DNA of 64,000 bases from Caballeronia sp. TF1N1 (lineage in GTDB: Bacteria; Pseudomonadota; Gammaproteobacteria; Burkholderiales; Burkholderiaceae): the NCBI RefSeq assembly GCF_022878925.1, contig NZ_CP084627.1, positions 248,001-312,000 on the forward strand. Reading direction: 5' to 3'. Shown here piece by piece: positions 26,256 to 34,682 of this stretch; within the stretch, counting starts at the first letter, position 1, and each line of letters begins with the position of its first letter. The position numbers were made by a program, and so were the translations under genes. Under the pieces are notes generated by a model that worked only from the letters and a program-made list of their open reading frames with translations, was not told the DNA's origin and searched no databases.

Positions 26256-27488
26256 TTGCAGTCTGCGTGGAGCTTGCATCAGGATGAGCAGAATCACGAT
26301 GTCGATGCAACGACCGGCAAGCGCGTGAGTTTTGGCCTTATCCGAATGGCCAACATCAAGCCGTTGTTCGATGTTGCCCGGGCGATGTATCGGCAAGGCG
26401 CGCCAGCATCCGGTGTGCATGTTCACTTGTGCGTGTATCACTCGCAGTTTGCATTGCTGGCGCGATCGCATATCGAACAGCAACTGGATTCGGTGTTCGA
26501 TCGTCGGGCGCAGGGAAGCGGCGGGAATCCTGCGTTGCGGCATCCATCGGTGCGCGCGCTGCTCGATGCGCATCCTGAGGAAGATCATCTGTTTATCGTG
26601 CTGGCGTCACCGGTGTGCGAGGTCGGGCGGGATTGGGACGCTGACTGGGCAATTGCCGAACCGTCGTCGATCCGTTCGCTGATCCAGCTTGCGGGGCGCG
26701 TGCGGCGGCATCGGGCGGGGGCGGTGGCGCGGGCGAATATCGCTGTGCTCGATACGAATCTTCGGTACTTCGAGCGACGTAATCCGAAGCTGGACGCGGT
26801 GTTCAGCAAGCCGGGGTTCGAGATGTCAGGCGGCGTATCTCGGGAGTCGGGCGAATCGGCCTATTTCTTCCATTTGCAAACGCACTTCTTGAGCGAGTTG
26901 TTGCCGCTGCCTGAAGGCAGTCATTCGTGGCCGATCGATGCTCGGCCGCGTATTTGTCGCGCCGACAAGTTGAAGCCTTCCAAGAGCCTGATCGACCTGG
27001 AGCATGGCCGAATGCGTGACACGATGCGGCCGCGCGATGCGAGCAGCATGTCACGTACGCGCATATCGCACGATGCCACGCGGCATTGGCACGCCACGGA
27101 CGACGAGCGCGTTCGAATCTGGTTGACGGGTGTGCTGCCGCAGATGCAGCGCTTTCGTCATGATCCACTGCGACGCGAAGATATCGCGTTGCTGCCTTCG
27201 GAGGACGAGGATGAGTTGCGGTTGCATCGGGTTATCGGTCGGCGGGAGCGAGGGAACGCGCCGTATGTCGATATTCACCACAAGTTCAAGCAGATAGCTG
27301 ATTCCGAGTTAGTCGGCCCGGGGATTGGTTCGTGGTGTCATGTCGAATTGATGGACCTATTACGGCAATGGGCGGATGCGCACGGACAGAGCGCGTTGGC
27401 TAGCGCGGAGAGGGTTGCTACGGTTAGCTTGCATGAATCGCAGAATGGGTGGTGGTTTCACTCGGTGCTGGGGTTTAGGGAGGAGTGA
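26256..27488 (+). pseudogene. cas3: Type I-F cas3, C-terminal third only
   Basis: Type I-F Cas2-3 is normally about 1,050-1,100 residues: Cas2 domain, HD nuclease, two RecA-like helicase domains and a C-terminal domain. Here about 410 residues remain. GKRVSFGLIRMANIKPLFDV begins the second helicase domain; SPVCEVGRDWDADWA and SLIQLAGRVRRHR are helicase motifs V and VI; the C-terminal domain is complete. Cas2, the HD nuclease and the Walker A/DExH half are gone. No cas1 is upstream; an Rhs fragment abuts instead. A TTG at 26256 could start a product, but it could not degrade DNA. Confidence 0.9.
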
Positions 27489-27493
27489 GGATT

Positions 27494-27563
27494 TGCTGCC
27501 TGTTCGGCAGGAATGACAAACACTAAAGATTTGACTTTTTCTCAGCTACCTGCACGGTAGATC
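27494..27563 (+). ncRNA. Mini-CRISPR, candidate Cas-regulating RNA
   Basis: Two degenerate type I-F repeats flank a short spacer. The first has TTTGCTGCC and the perfect hairpin CTGCC/GGCAG (27497-27510 region), then GAATGACAAA in place of the consensus handle CTGAGAAA. The second has hairpin CTACC/GGTAG (27546-27560), a compensated change. Between the hairpins are 35 bases, against about 45 in the main array, leaving a spacer of about 22. Within it, 17 bases (27521-27537, CACTAAAGATTTGACTT) recur at 27616-27632 over the -35 box of the cas8f promoter. Cas6f could process it into a guide that represses cas transcription. Confidence 0.6.
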
Positions 27564-27615
27564 CAACAAACTACGTTAGCACGTTTGCAATTCACACATT
27601 TAAGAATTTTCGAAC

Positions 27616-27655
27616 CACTAAAGATTTGACTTAGTGAAGTCTGCTCCCTTAATCT
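27616..27655 (+). promoter_or_regulatory. cas8f promoter with mini-guide target
   Basis: TTGACT at 27626-27631, an 18-base spacer and TAATCT at 27650-27655 form a good sigma-70 promoter about 100 bases before cas8f. The 17 bases at 27616-27632 match the mini-CRISPR spacer and are preceded on the same strand by CC (27615-27616 overlap the edge of the match), the usual type I-F PAM. Confidence 0.6.
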
Positions 27656-27751
27656 ATTTCAGGCGAGTTCAGTAGTCAATCAAACACCGAATCTCGCCAA
27701 TAAAGTTGAGTGGTCCGTTGAATGCTTTTTTAAGGAAAGTTAGGAGAACAC

Positions 27752-29149
27752 ATGTCATGTTCACATGCGCCGGGAGCATCTGATTGCTTCCGCGCAGCAA
27801 TTGACGCCTTCTTGCCTGAACGTCTCCAAGCCAAACTGGACAAGCTTCCCCTCGATGATGCGAAGCGATCAGAACTGATCGCCGACTATCAACGCGGTCC
27901 GTGGCTTAATGACGCGGCAAGGCGTGTAAAGCATATACAGGTCGTTACGCATTCGCTGAAGGCGATGCATCCACGAGCACGCGGCACTAATCTCTACATT
28001 AAACCTACGGAGTTGCCTTCTCTTAGTGAAGTTGGCAGTCATGCGTTAGGTAATCACTTTGTGGTCGACGTAACAGGTGATGCGGGTGCTCTTGACGTTT
28101 ACAAGCTGCTTAAGATCGAGTCCGGTGGACGCAGTTTGCTTCAGGCTCTGCTGGACGACGACCAGGCGGCTCTACAGGCTCTCGCGGACGATCCTTCCGA
28201 GGCCAAGACGTTGCGAGAGGCGCTGATTAGCATCGTGGCCGAACGCGACGGCGGTCCTGCTTCCCACGGATACGCAAAGCAGTTGTACTGGCTGGTCGGC
28301 GACAACGCCGATGACGACGCGCAGTATCACCTTATTTCTCCGCTGCACCCAACCTCGCTTGCTCAGGTCATATACGAGGAAGTGCAAGACGCCCGCTTTG
28401 GTGATTCCAACAAGTTGGCGCGTCAAGCATATCGCGATGGCTCGATGTACGAGGGCGCTTATCGTGATTACCGTGATCTCGCAATTCAGAAATTGGGTAG
28501 CACTAAGCCGCAGATAGTCTCACAGCTCACTAGCGAGCGCGGGGGAAATAACTACCTGTTGTCGTCACTGCCGCCAATATGGAAAGCCCAACGCAACTTT
28601 CTTCCGGTACATACGACATCGATCTTCGCGCGATCCTTCGGCGCACGTCGCTCAGTGCGTGCTGCCGTTCACAGATTGCAGGAGCATTTGTCGAGCAGCC
28701 GTCCGAACAACATGCACTTTCGTGACCGCACGAATCGGCTAAGAGAAAGGATCGTCGACGAATTGGTTATCTATGCCGGAGAGCTATTGCTCCAGCCAGC
28801 AGGCTGGACGCGGGAACCTTGCTTCGACACGCTCGCTGAAGAGGAAAAGCTCTGGCTCGACCCGTTGCGTGCCGAATTGCCGGAAGAAGGCGACTTCCTG
28901 CAAAGATGGCTCGTTATGGACTGGCCCGCGCAGATTGGCATCGGCTTCGGCAACTGGCTCAACGGCCAGTTGCAGGACAAATTGACTCGTGTCAGCTTTG
29001 AGGAGGCTCGCGAATGGCGTAGAAAATTGCTAGGCGAGGGCAGTAGCTGGGTGCAACACCTGCGTGATTTGCGAGATCGACTTGGGGCGCCCCACTACAT
29101 CCCATTTCGCAAGACGCATGGCGAACTGACGGGGCATGAACGCGCATGA
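27752..29149 (+). CDS. csy1: Cas8f (Csy1), type I-F Cascade large subunit
   Basis: A 465-residue large subunit of the type I-F Csy complex, which holds the 5' handle of crRNA with Cas5f and recognises the PAM. The N-terminal half has FLPERLQAKLDKLP and QRGPWLNDAARRVKHIQVVT; the C-terminal part ends with the helical bundle (VSFEEAREWRRKLL). TAGGAG lies just before the ATG. It is slightly longer than the roughly 434-residue Pseudomonas protein. It is the first gene of the intact csy1-2-3-4 operon. Confidence 0.9.
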   Translation: MSCSHAPGASDCFRAAIDAFLPERLQAKLDKLPLDDAKRSELIADYQRGPWLNDAARRVKHIQVVTHSLKAMHPRARGTNLYIKPTELPSLSEVGSHALGNHFVVDVTGDAGALDVYKLLKIESGGRSLLQALLDDDQAALQALADDPSEAKTLREALISIVAERDGGPASHGYAKQLYWLVGDNADDDAQYHLISPLHPTSLAQVIYEEVQDARFGDSNKLARQAYRDGSMYEGAYRDYRDLAIQKLGSTKPQIVSQLTSERGGNNYLLSSLPPIWKAQRNFLPVHTTSIFARSFGARRSVRAAVHRLQEHLSSSRPNNMHFRDRTNRLRERIVDELVIYAGELLLQPAGWTREPCFDTLAEEEKLWLDPLRAELPEEGDFLQRWLVMDWPAQIGIGFGNWLNGQLQDKLTRVSFEEAREWRRKLLGEGSSWVQHLRDLRDRLGAPHYIPFRKTHGELTGHERA

Positions 29150-30213
29150 AGAACATTAACAGCGCTAACACCGCAAAGGCGTTGCTCGTGTTGCCTCATC
29201 TGCACGTACAGAATGCCAATGCCATTTCCGGCGCGTTCACGCACGGCTTTCCGTCCATCACTGCAACTACCGGACTCATGTGGTCTTTGCAGCGCAAGCT
29301 CACCATTGAGGACGTTCCGCTAAGGCTGCAACAGGTTGGCGTGATCTGTCATCGATACGACGAGCAGGTGGCCCAGGGCTACGTCAAGACATTCCGTTTG
29401 ACACGCAATCCCTTGGGCCGTGATGGCAAGCCATCCACGATCGTCGAGGAAGGACGAATGCACCTGGACATCACATTGGTGTTTCAAGTTTCAATCGACG
29501 ACGCTATCGCTTCATCGATACTGGACCATGAAAAGCAATATGCCGAATGGGCCGATAAGGTTGGGGAGATCGTGTCGCGCATGCGTGTCGCTGGCGGAAC
29601 GTTGCTGCCGGTCGGTCCCATGCCCGGACGGCGTACCAAACCCTGGATGGCCGAGCTCGCGGATAGCCACGACAAACGGGCGCGCGATTTCGCCCGATGG
29701 CGCCGTCAGTGGCTTCCGGGCTACGCGCTTATCGGCCGCGACGATATTTTGAAGAACCGCCACGACGCGTTGCGCGAAAAGCACCCTGACGCCAGCTTGA
29801 TCGATGCCTGGCTGCACGCTGCTCGATTCAATTATCAGCCCATGCCGGAAAAAGAAGCGGCCGATGACGCTGCATCGTCCACCGCACCCAAGCGCGTGCG
29901 TTGGGCCGATCCTAACAGACAAAAGGGCGAAGGCTGGACCGTGCCAATACCCGTGGGCTACGCCGCGCTCACTAAACCGTATCCAGCGGGCAGCGTCGAA
30001 AACGTGCGCGATCCGTCCATTCCGTGCGTATTCGTAGAGACGGTGTATTCAATCGGTCAGTGGATCAGCCCGCATCGGCTGAATAGTCTGGATGATTTGC
30101 TTTGGCGAGCGGAAACCAATACGGAGATCGGCTTGTATCGCTGTCGTAGCGGTTACGTACCCGATCGCTCCGACACCGAGTTGGACGATGACGAGGAATA
30201 CGAGTTTGATTGA
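29146..30213 (+). CDS. csy2: Cas5f (Csy2)
   Basis: A 355-residue Cas5-type subunit which, with Cas8f, caps the 5' end of the crRNA. The start contains LVLPHLHVQNANAISGAFTH and the conserved TGLMWSLQRKL. The C-terminal section has VENVRDPSIPCVFVETVYS. The ATG overlaps the csy1 stop (ATGA at 29146-29149), so translation is coupled and equal stoichiometry of Csy1 and Csy2 is expected. Confidence 0.9.
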   Translation: MKNINSANTAKALLVLPHLHVQNANAISGAFTHGFPSITATTGLMWSLQRKLTIEDVPLRLQQVGVICHRYDEQVAQGYVKTFRLTRNPLGRDGKPSTIVEEGRMHLDITLVFQVSIDDAIASSILDHEKQYAEWADKVGEIVSRMRVAGGTLLPVGPMPGRRTKPWMAELADSHDKRARDFARWRRQWLPGYALIGRDDILKNRHDALREKHPDASLIDAWLHAARFNYQPMPEKEAADDAASSTAPKRVRWADPNRQKGEGWTVPIPVGYAALTKPYPAGSVENVRDPSIPCVFVETVYSIGQWISPHRLNSLDDLLWRAETNTEIGLYRCRSGYVPDRSDTELDDDEEYEFD

Positions 30214-30280
30214 CCGCGGCGACCTTTCGCGTCCGTCGTGGTGTCCTTTGTTTTTATCTTGATTAGGAATATATAAAAAG

Positions 30281-31297
30281 ATGTCTGAGAAAATTGCTAC
30301 TGCTTCTGTCCTCGCTTTTGAACGTAAGCTGGATCCGTCCGATGCGGTCTTCCACTCTGGCCGTTGGGATGAACGCGACAACGGATCGAAATGGTCGCCG
30401 GTTCGTATCCGCGTGAAATCGGTTCGTGGGACGATTTCGAATCGGCTCAAGGCAAAGGGCGGTGATCCAGCCAAATTGGATGCAGCCGTCAATAATGCAA
30501 ACTTGCAGGCCGTGGACGTTGCTACGCTGCCGGCCGATGCCGACACGCTCCGAGTCACTTTCTCGTTGCGCGTTCTGTCGGGCACGGGCATGCCTTCGGC
30601 TTGTAATAACGCAGCGTATAGAGTGCGGCTTCAAAACGTGGTGAATGATTATGTCGCCAAGCATGACTTTACTGAGCTGGCTAATCGCTACGCCGCGAAT
30701 CTGGCAAACGGACGCTTCCTTTGGCGTAACCGTATAGGTGCGGAAAGCGTGGCGGTCGAAGTATCGCGTCAAAAGAACGGCGAGTGCGTACAGAAACTCG
30801 CGTTCGATGCGTTGTCGCTTGGCTTGCGCACGATGGATCAATTCGATTCGAATGTGACGGCGCTGGGCGGACTTATTGCCGACGGGCTTGCGGGTAGAAC
30901 CCATGTGCTTCTGCGCGTGACCGCGTATGTGCGTCTTGGCTTTGGTCAGGAAGTATTTCCGTCTCAAGAGCTGATTCTGGAGAAGACGGAAAAGAGCAAG
31001 ACGCTTTATCACGTGGAGAACGTCGCGGCTATTCACTCGCAAAAAATCGGCAATGCCTTGCGAACGATCGATACTTGGTATGAGAACGCGCTGGAATCTG
31101 GCCCGATTGCGGTCGAGCCTTATGGGTCGGTCACGACTCAGGGCACGGCCTATCGCCATCCGAAGCTGAAGCCGACGCAAGACTTCTACAACCTCCTCGA
31201 TGACTGGTTGCTCAAGGACAAGATGCCGGCGGTCGAGCAGCAGCACTTCGTCATGGCCGTTCTGATTCGCGGCGGTGTTTTTGGCGATGCGAACTGA
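30281..31297 (+). CDS. csy3: Cas7f (Csy3), crRNA backbone subunit
   Basis: A 338-residue Cas7f protein, six copies of which wrap the spacer part of crRNA. The start SVLAFERKLDPSDAVFHSGR and the segments RWDERDNGSKWSPVRI and LAFDALSLGLRTMDQF are characteristic. It is separated from csy2 by 67 bases, which carry AGGA and an A/T-rich stretch before the ATG, consistent with stronger independent initiation for the most abundant subunit. Intact. Confidence 0.92.
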   Translation: MSEKIATASVLAFERKLDPSDAVFHSGRWDERDNGSKWSPVRIRVKSVRGTISNRLKAKGGDPAKLDAAVNNANLQAVDVATLPADADTLRVTFSLRVLSGTGMPSACNNAAYRVRLQNVVNDYVAKHDFTELANRYAANLANGRFLWRNRIGAESVAVEVSRQKNGECVQKLAFDALSLGLRTMDQFDSNVTALGGLIADGLAGRTHVLLRVTAYVRLGFGQEVFPSQELILEKTEKSKTLYHVENVAAIHSQKIGNALRTIDTWYENALESGPIAVEPYGSVTTQGTAYRHPKLKPTQDFYNLLDDWLLKDKMPAVEQQHFVMAVLIRGGVFGDAN

Positions 31298-31302
31298 CGG
31301 CC

Positions 31303-31869
31303 ATGACGACTCACTATATCGACATCACGTTACGACCCGATCCGGAGTTTAGCCGTGTGCATCTGCTTGGCGCTTTGGTGGCGAAACTGCATCGCGCGTT
31401 GGTGGAGTTTCGTGCGGACGACATCGGGATTAGCTTTCCGCAATACAGTTTGAGCCCGCGTTTTCTGGGCGATGTGTTGCGCCTGCATGGCGACGAATCG
31501 CGATTGCAGGAGCTGATGGCACGCGGTTGGATGCAGGGTATGCGGGATCATGTGAAGCTTACCGACGTTATGCGCGTTCCGTCGGGGGCGATGCATCGCG
31601 TCATACAGCGGCGTCAATTTAAAACCAATGTCGAGCGGATGCGTCGGCGTCGAATGCGACGTAAGGGCGAGACGGAAGCGCAGGCCGCTGCGGCGATTCC
31701 GGACACGGTCGAGCGTCGGCCTGATTTGCCTTACGTGCATTTACGTAGCGCGAGTACAGGGCAGCCGTTTTGTTTGTTTGTCGATCAAAAGGGCGAGGTG
31801 GCTGCGAGCGTGCCGGGGACGTTTAATAGTTATGGGTTGAGTTGCGGAGCAACTGTGCCGTGGTTCTAA
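31303..31869 (+). CDS. csy4: Cas6f (Csy4), crRNA-processing nuclease
   Basis: A 188-residue ribonuclease that cuts pre-crRNA at the base of the repeat hairpin and stays bound to it. His30 in VAKLHRALVEF matches the catalytic His of Pseudomonas Csy4. The Arg-rich helix (VERMRRRRMRRKGE) is the RNA-binding helix that inserts into the hairpin. The C-terminal TFNSYGLSCGATVPWF resembles the family end. It starts 5 bases after csy3. It should process both the main array and the mini-CRISPR. Confidence 0.92.
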   Translation: MTTHYIDITLRPDPEFSRVHLLGALVAKLHRALVEFRADDIGISFPQYSLSPRFLGDVLRLHGDESRLQELMARGWMQGMRDHVKLTDVMRVPSGAMHRVIQRRQFKTNVERMRRRRMRRKGETEAQAAAAIPDTVERRPDLPYVHLRSASTGQPFCLFVDQKGEVAASVPGTFNSYGLSCGATVPWF

Positions 31870-32000
31870 ACCCTTTTTCTGGAGCGCTGGTTTGTTGATT
31901 GGGAAATCAATGAGTTAGCGATATAGGGAGAATTTGGGTTGGTTCGGCGAGAACGGTGTCTTTTGTTGAGTAATCAAGGGGATGGCGTTTAAGTCGGCTA
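31870..32000 (+). promoter_or_regulatory. CRISPR leader with IHF-like site
   Basis: The 131 bases between csy4 and the first repeat form the leader. AATCAATGAGTTA at 31905-31917 fits the IHF consensus WATCAANNNNTTR; IHF bending of the leader is required for spacer acquisition in type I-F systems. The degenerate final repeat lies at the far end of the array (36200), which agrees with the leader being here. Confidence 0.65.
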
Positions 32001-34676
32001 GTTTGCTGCCGCGTAGGCAGCTGAGAAATGTCGCAAGCGCGATCGCGGTGCGTTCGTCGTGTTTGCTGCCGCGTAGGCAGCTGAGAAAAACAGATACCGC
32101 AGGTTTTCCGCTAGTGCGTTTGTTTGCTGCCGCGTAGGCAGCTGAGAAAATGCGCCGGTCGCGCCGTCGGGGTCAAGCGCCGTTTGCTGCCGCGTAGGCA
32201 GCTGAGAAATGCGAAAGTTGCTGCGCAGAGACGCCAAGACAGTTTGCTGCCGCGTAGGCAGCTGAGAAAAAGGTATCGTCGTGCGTGATGCCGCGCTCAG
32301 TGTTTGCTGCCGCGTAGGCAGCTGAGAAATGGGAGTGAAGCTTGTGAAGGTCGGCGAGGAAGTTTGCTGCCGCGTAGGCAGCTGAGAAAGATTGCCTCGT
32401 CGAGTTCCGACTTGATGTAATGTTTGCTGCCGCGTAGGCAGCTGAGAAAATGCAGAAAGCTCATTACCCGCGGGATTTTGCCGTTTGCTGCCGCGTAGGC
32501 AGCTGAGAAATCGAGCTGGGCGTCGTCGGCGACTTCCACCTTGTTTGCTGCCGCGTAGGCAGCTGAGAAATGCTGAAGGCATATCAATGACAGTCGGCCA
32601 ATGTTTGCTGCCGCGTAGGCAGCTGAGAAATGCATACTCGCGCGCGGGCGCATTGCCGGTCGGTTTGCTGCCGCGTAGGCAGCTGAGAAAGCGGTGATGT
32701 GCCGCGATTTCAACTGACTGGTGTTTGCTGCCGCGTAGGCAGCTGAGAAAGCTCAGCGCCGCGCAGATCGGTCAGGCTATGCAGTTTGCTGCCGCGTAGG
32801 CAGCTGAGAAATGACCACGTCACGAAGTTCGACACAATGAACGGTTTGCTGCCGTGTAGGCAGCTGAGAAACTATTCGGGCAAAAACCGGGTCGTCGCCG
32901 CAGCGTTTGCTGCCGTGTAGGCAGCTGAGAAAAGGAAGCGCCAGTTCTGCACGCAGTATCTGAAGTTTGCTGCCGTGTAGGCAGCTGAGAAACCATCCGT
33001 TGCCTCAAGCGCGGCGAACACATTGTTTGCTGCCGTGTAGGCAGCTGAGAAAGATCAGCGGCAACCGGTTCGGTGACAACACCTGTTTGCTGCCGTGTAG
33101 GCAGCTGAGAAATCTTGCTTGGCGCTCTCTGCAATTTTCGATTGGTTTGCTGCCGCGTAGGCAGCTGAGAAAGACCCAGACGTCCCGATATTCCCGCAAA
33201 TAAAGTTTGCTGCCGCGTAGGCAGCTGAGAAAAATAGAAGCACTTGAGCAAGGAATGCATCGTCGTTTGCTGCCGCGTAGGCAGCTGAGAAAATTACCGA
33301 AGAATGCGCCCGCATACATGGAGCGTTTGCTGCCGCGTAGGCAGCTGAGAAAGCCAATCGAAAATCTTCAGTTGCGGCAGCATAGTTTGCTGCCGCGTAC
33401 GCAGCTGAGAAACTCCTATGCTGCCGAGATCGTCTCGGCAGACAGTTTGCTGCCGCGTAGGCAGCTGAGAAACTAGAAGGGCGTGCCGGTTTCGGTCTAC
33501 TCAAGGTTTGCTGCCGCGTAGGCAGCTGAGAAAGTCTGCGGGTCTTCCACAACACAGGAATTGTATGTTTGCTGCCGCGTAGGCAGCTGAGAAAAGCTTC
33601 GTGTCTTCGCGATACCAGGGGTCGATGTTTGCTGCCGTGTAGGCAGCTGAGAAATGACAAACGTTTGCGCGAGCGAGCGAGATCGGTGTTTGCTGCCGTG
33701 TACGCAGCTGAGAAAGTGACCTTTGAATTGACTCATGCGCCCTGCTGGTTTGCTGCCGCGTAGGCAGCTGAGAAAGGCACGTCAATCAACGCGAGCTCGC
33801 TCTCCAGCGTTTGCTGCCGCGTAGGCAGCTGAGAAAGATTCGCCGCCCCGCTTTCGCAGGATCCGCGAGTTTGCTGCCGCGTAGGCAGCTGAGAAAGTAC
33901 GTCGGCGTGCATGTGATCATTGGGGACCGTTTGCTGCCGCGTAGGCAGCTGAGAAAACGAAATGTACGCATGAACATCGAACATGAGATGTTTGCTGCCG
34001 CGTAGGCAGCTGAGAAAAATCATCAGCGGGTGCAATCGCGCGCAAAGCACGTTTGCTGCCGCGTAGGCAGCTGAGAAAGAATCCAACCACGAGGAGAAAT
34101 CAGATGAACAGTTTGCTGCCGCGTAGGCAGCTGAGAAAAAGATAAAAGCCGACCGCACATAAGGCCATGCGTTTGCTGCCGCGTAGGCAGCTGAGAAAGT
34201 CAAGACGTTCTTCGAATCGCAGAAGGCGACGTTTGCTGCCGCGTAGGCAGCTGAGAAAATTCGCGTGGCACTTTTATCAGCTGATGCGCAGTTTGCTGCC
34301 GCGTAGCAGCTGAGAAAATGAGCGATCTCACTGCGCTTGAAGCTTGGGCGTTTGCTGCCGCGTAGGCAGCTGAGAAATCGTCACGATATTCAAACTCGGG
34401 GGAAGGAAAGTTTGCTGCCGCGTAGGCAGCTGAGAAAAGCAGCTCACCGTCGAGCGATACGACGCGCTGGTTTGCTGCCGCGTAGGCAGCTGAGAAACTT
34501 CCCTGCGGGAAGGAGCGAGTCGCCCTCTGTTTGCTGCCGCGTAGGCAGCTGAGAAAGTTCGCACGAGAAGAACGGGGTTCCATCGATGGTTTGCTGCCGC
34601 GTAGGCAGCTGAGAAAGCCGGGCAGCGCGCAGTGGTACGGGCAAACGAGTTTGCTGCCGCGTAGGCAGTTGAGAAA
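32001..34676 (+). CRISPR. Type I-F array, 45 repeats and 44 spacers
   Basis: The 28-base repeat begins GTTTGCTGCC, has loop GCGTA closed by GGCAG, and ends CTGAGAAA, the type I-F layout. Spacers are 32 bases, sometimes 33 and once 31. Variants occur: repeats 15-19 (32844-33112) and the one at 33627 have loop GTGTA; 33385 and 33688 have a C that breaks the top stem pair (33688 also has the GTGTA change); 34291 lacks one base; 34649 has GCAGTT. No terminal degeneration is seen at this end because an IS element follows. Confidence 0.97.
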
Positions 34677-34682
34677 ATAAAA

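Noticed and set aside
27521..27655. Tandem promoter duplication as the whole explanation of the 17-base repeat
   Set aside because: The upstream copy is framed by two repeat-like hairpins with a compensated stem change and has no -10 box 16-18 bases after its TTGACT; the duplication idea alone does not explain this, though it remains the main competing view.
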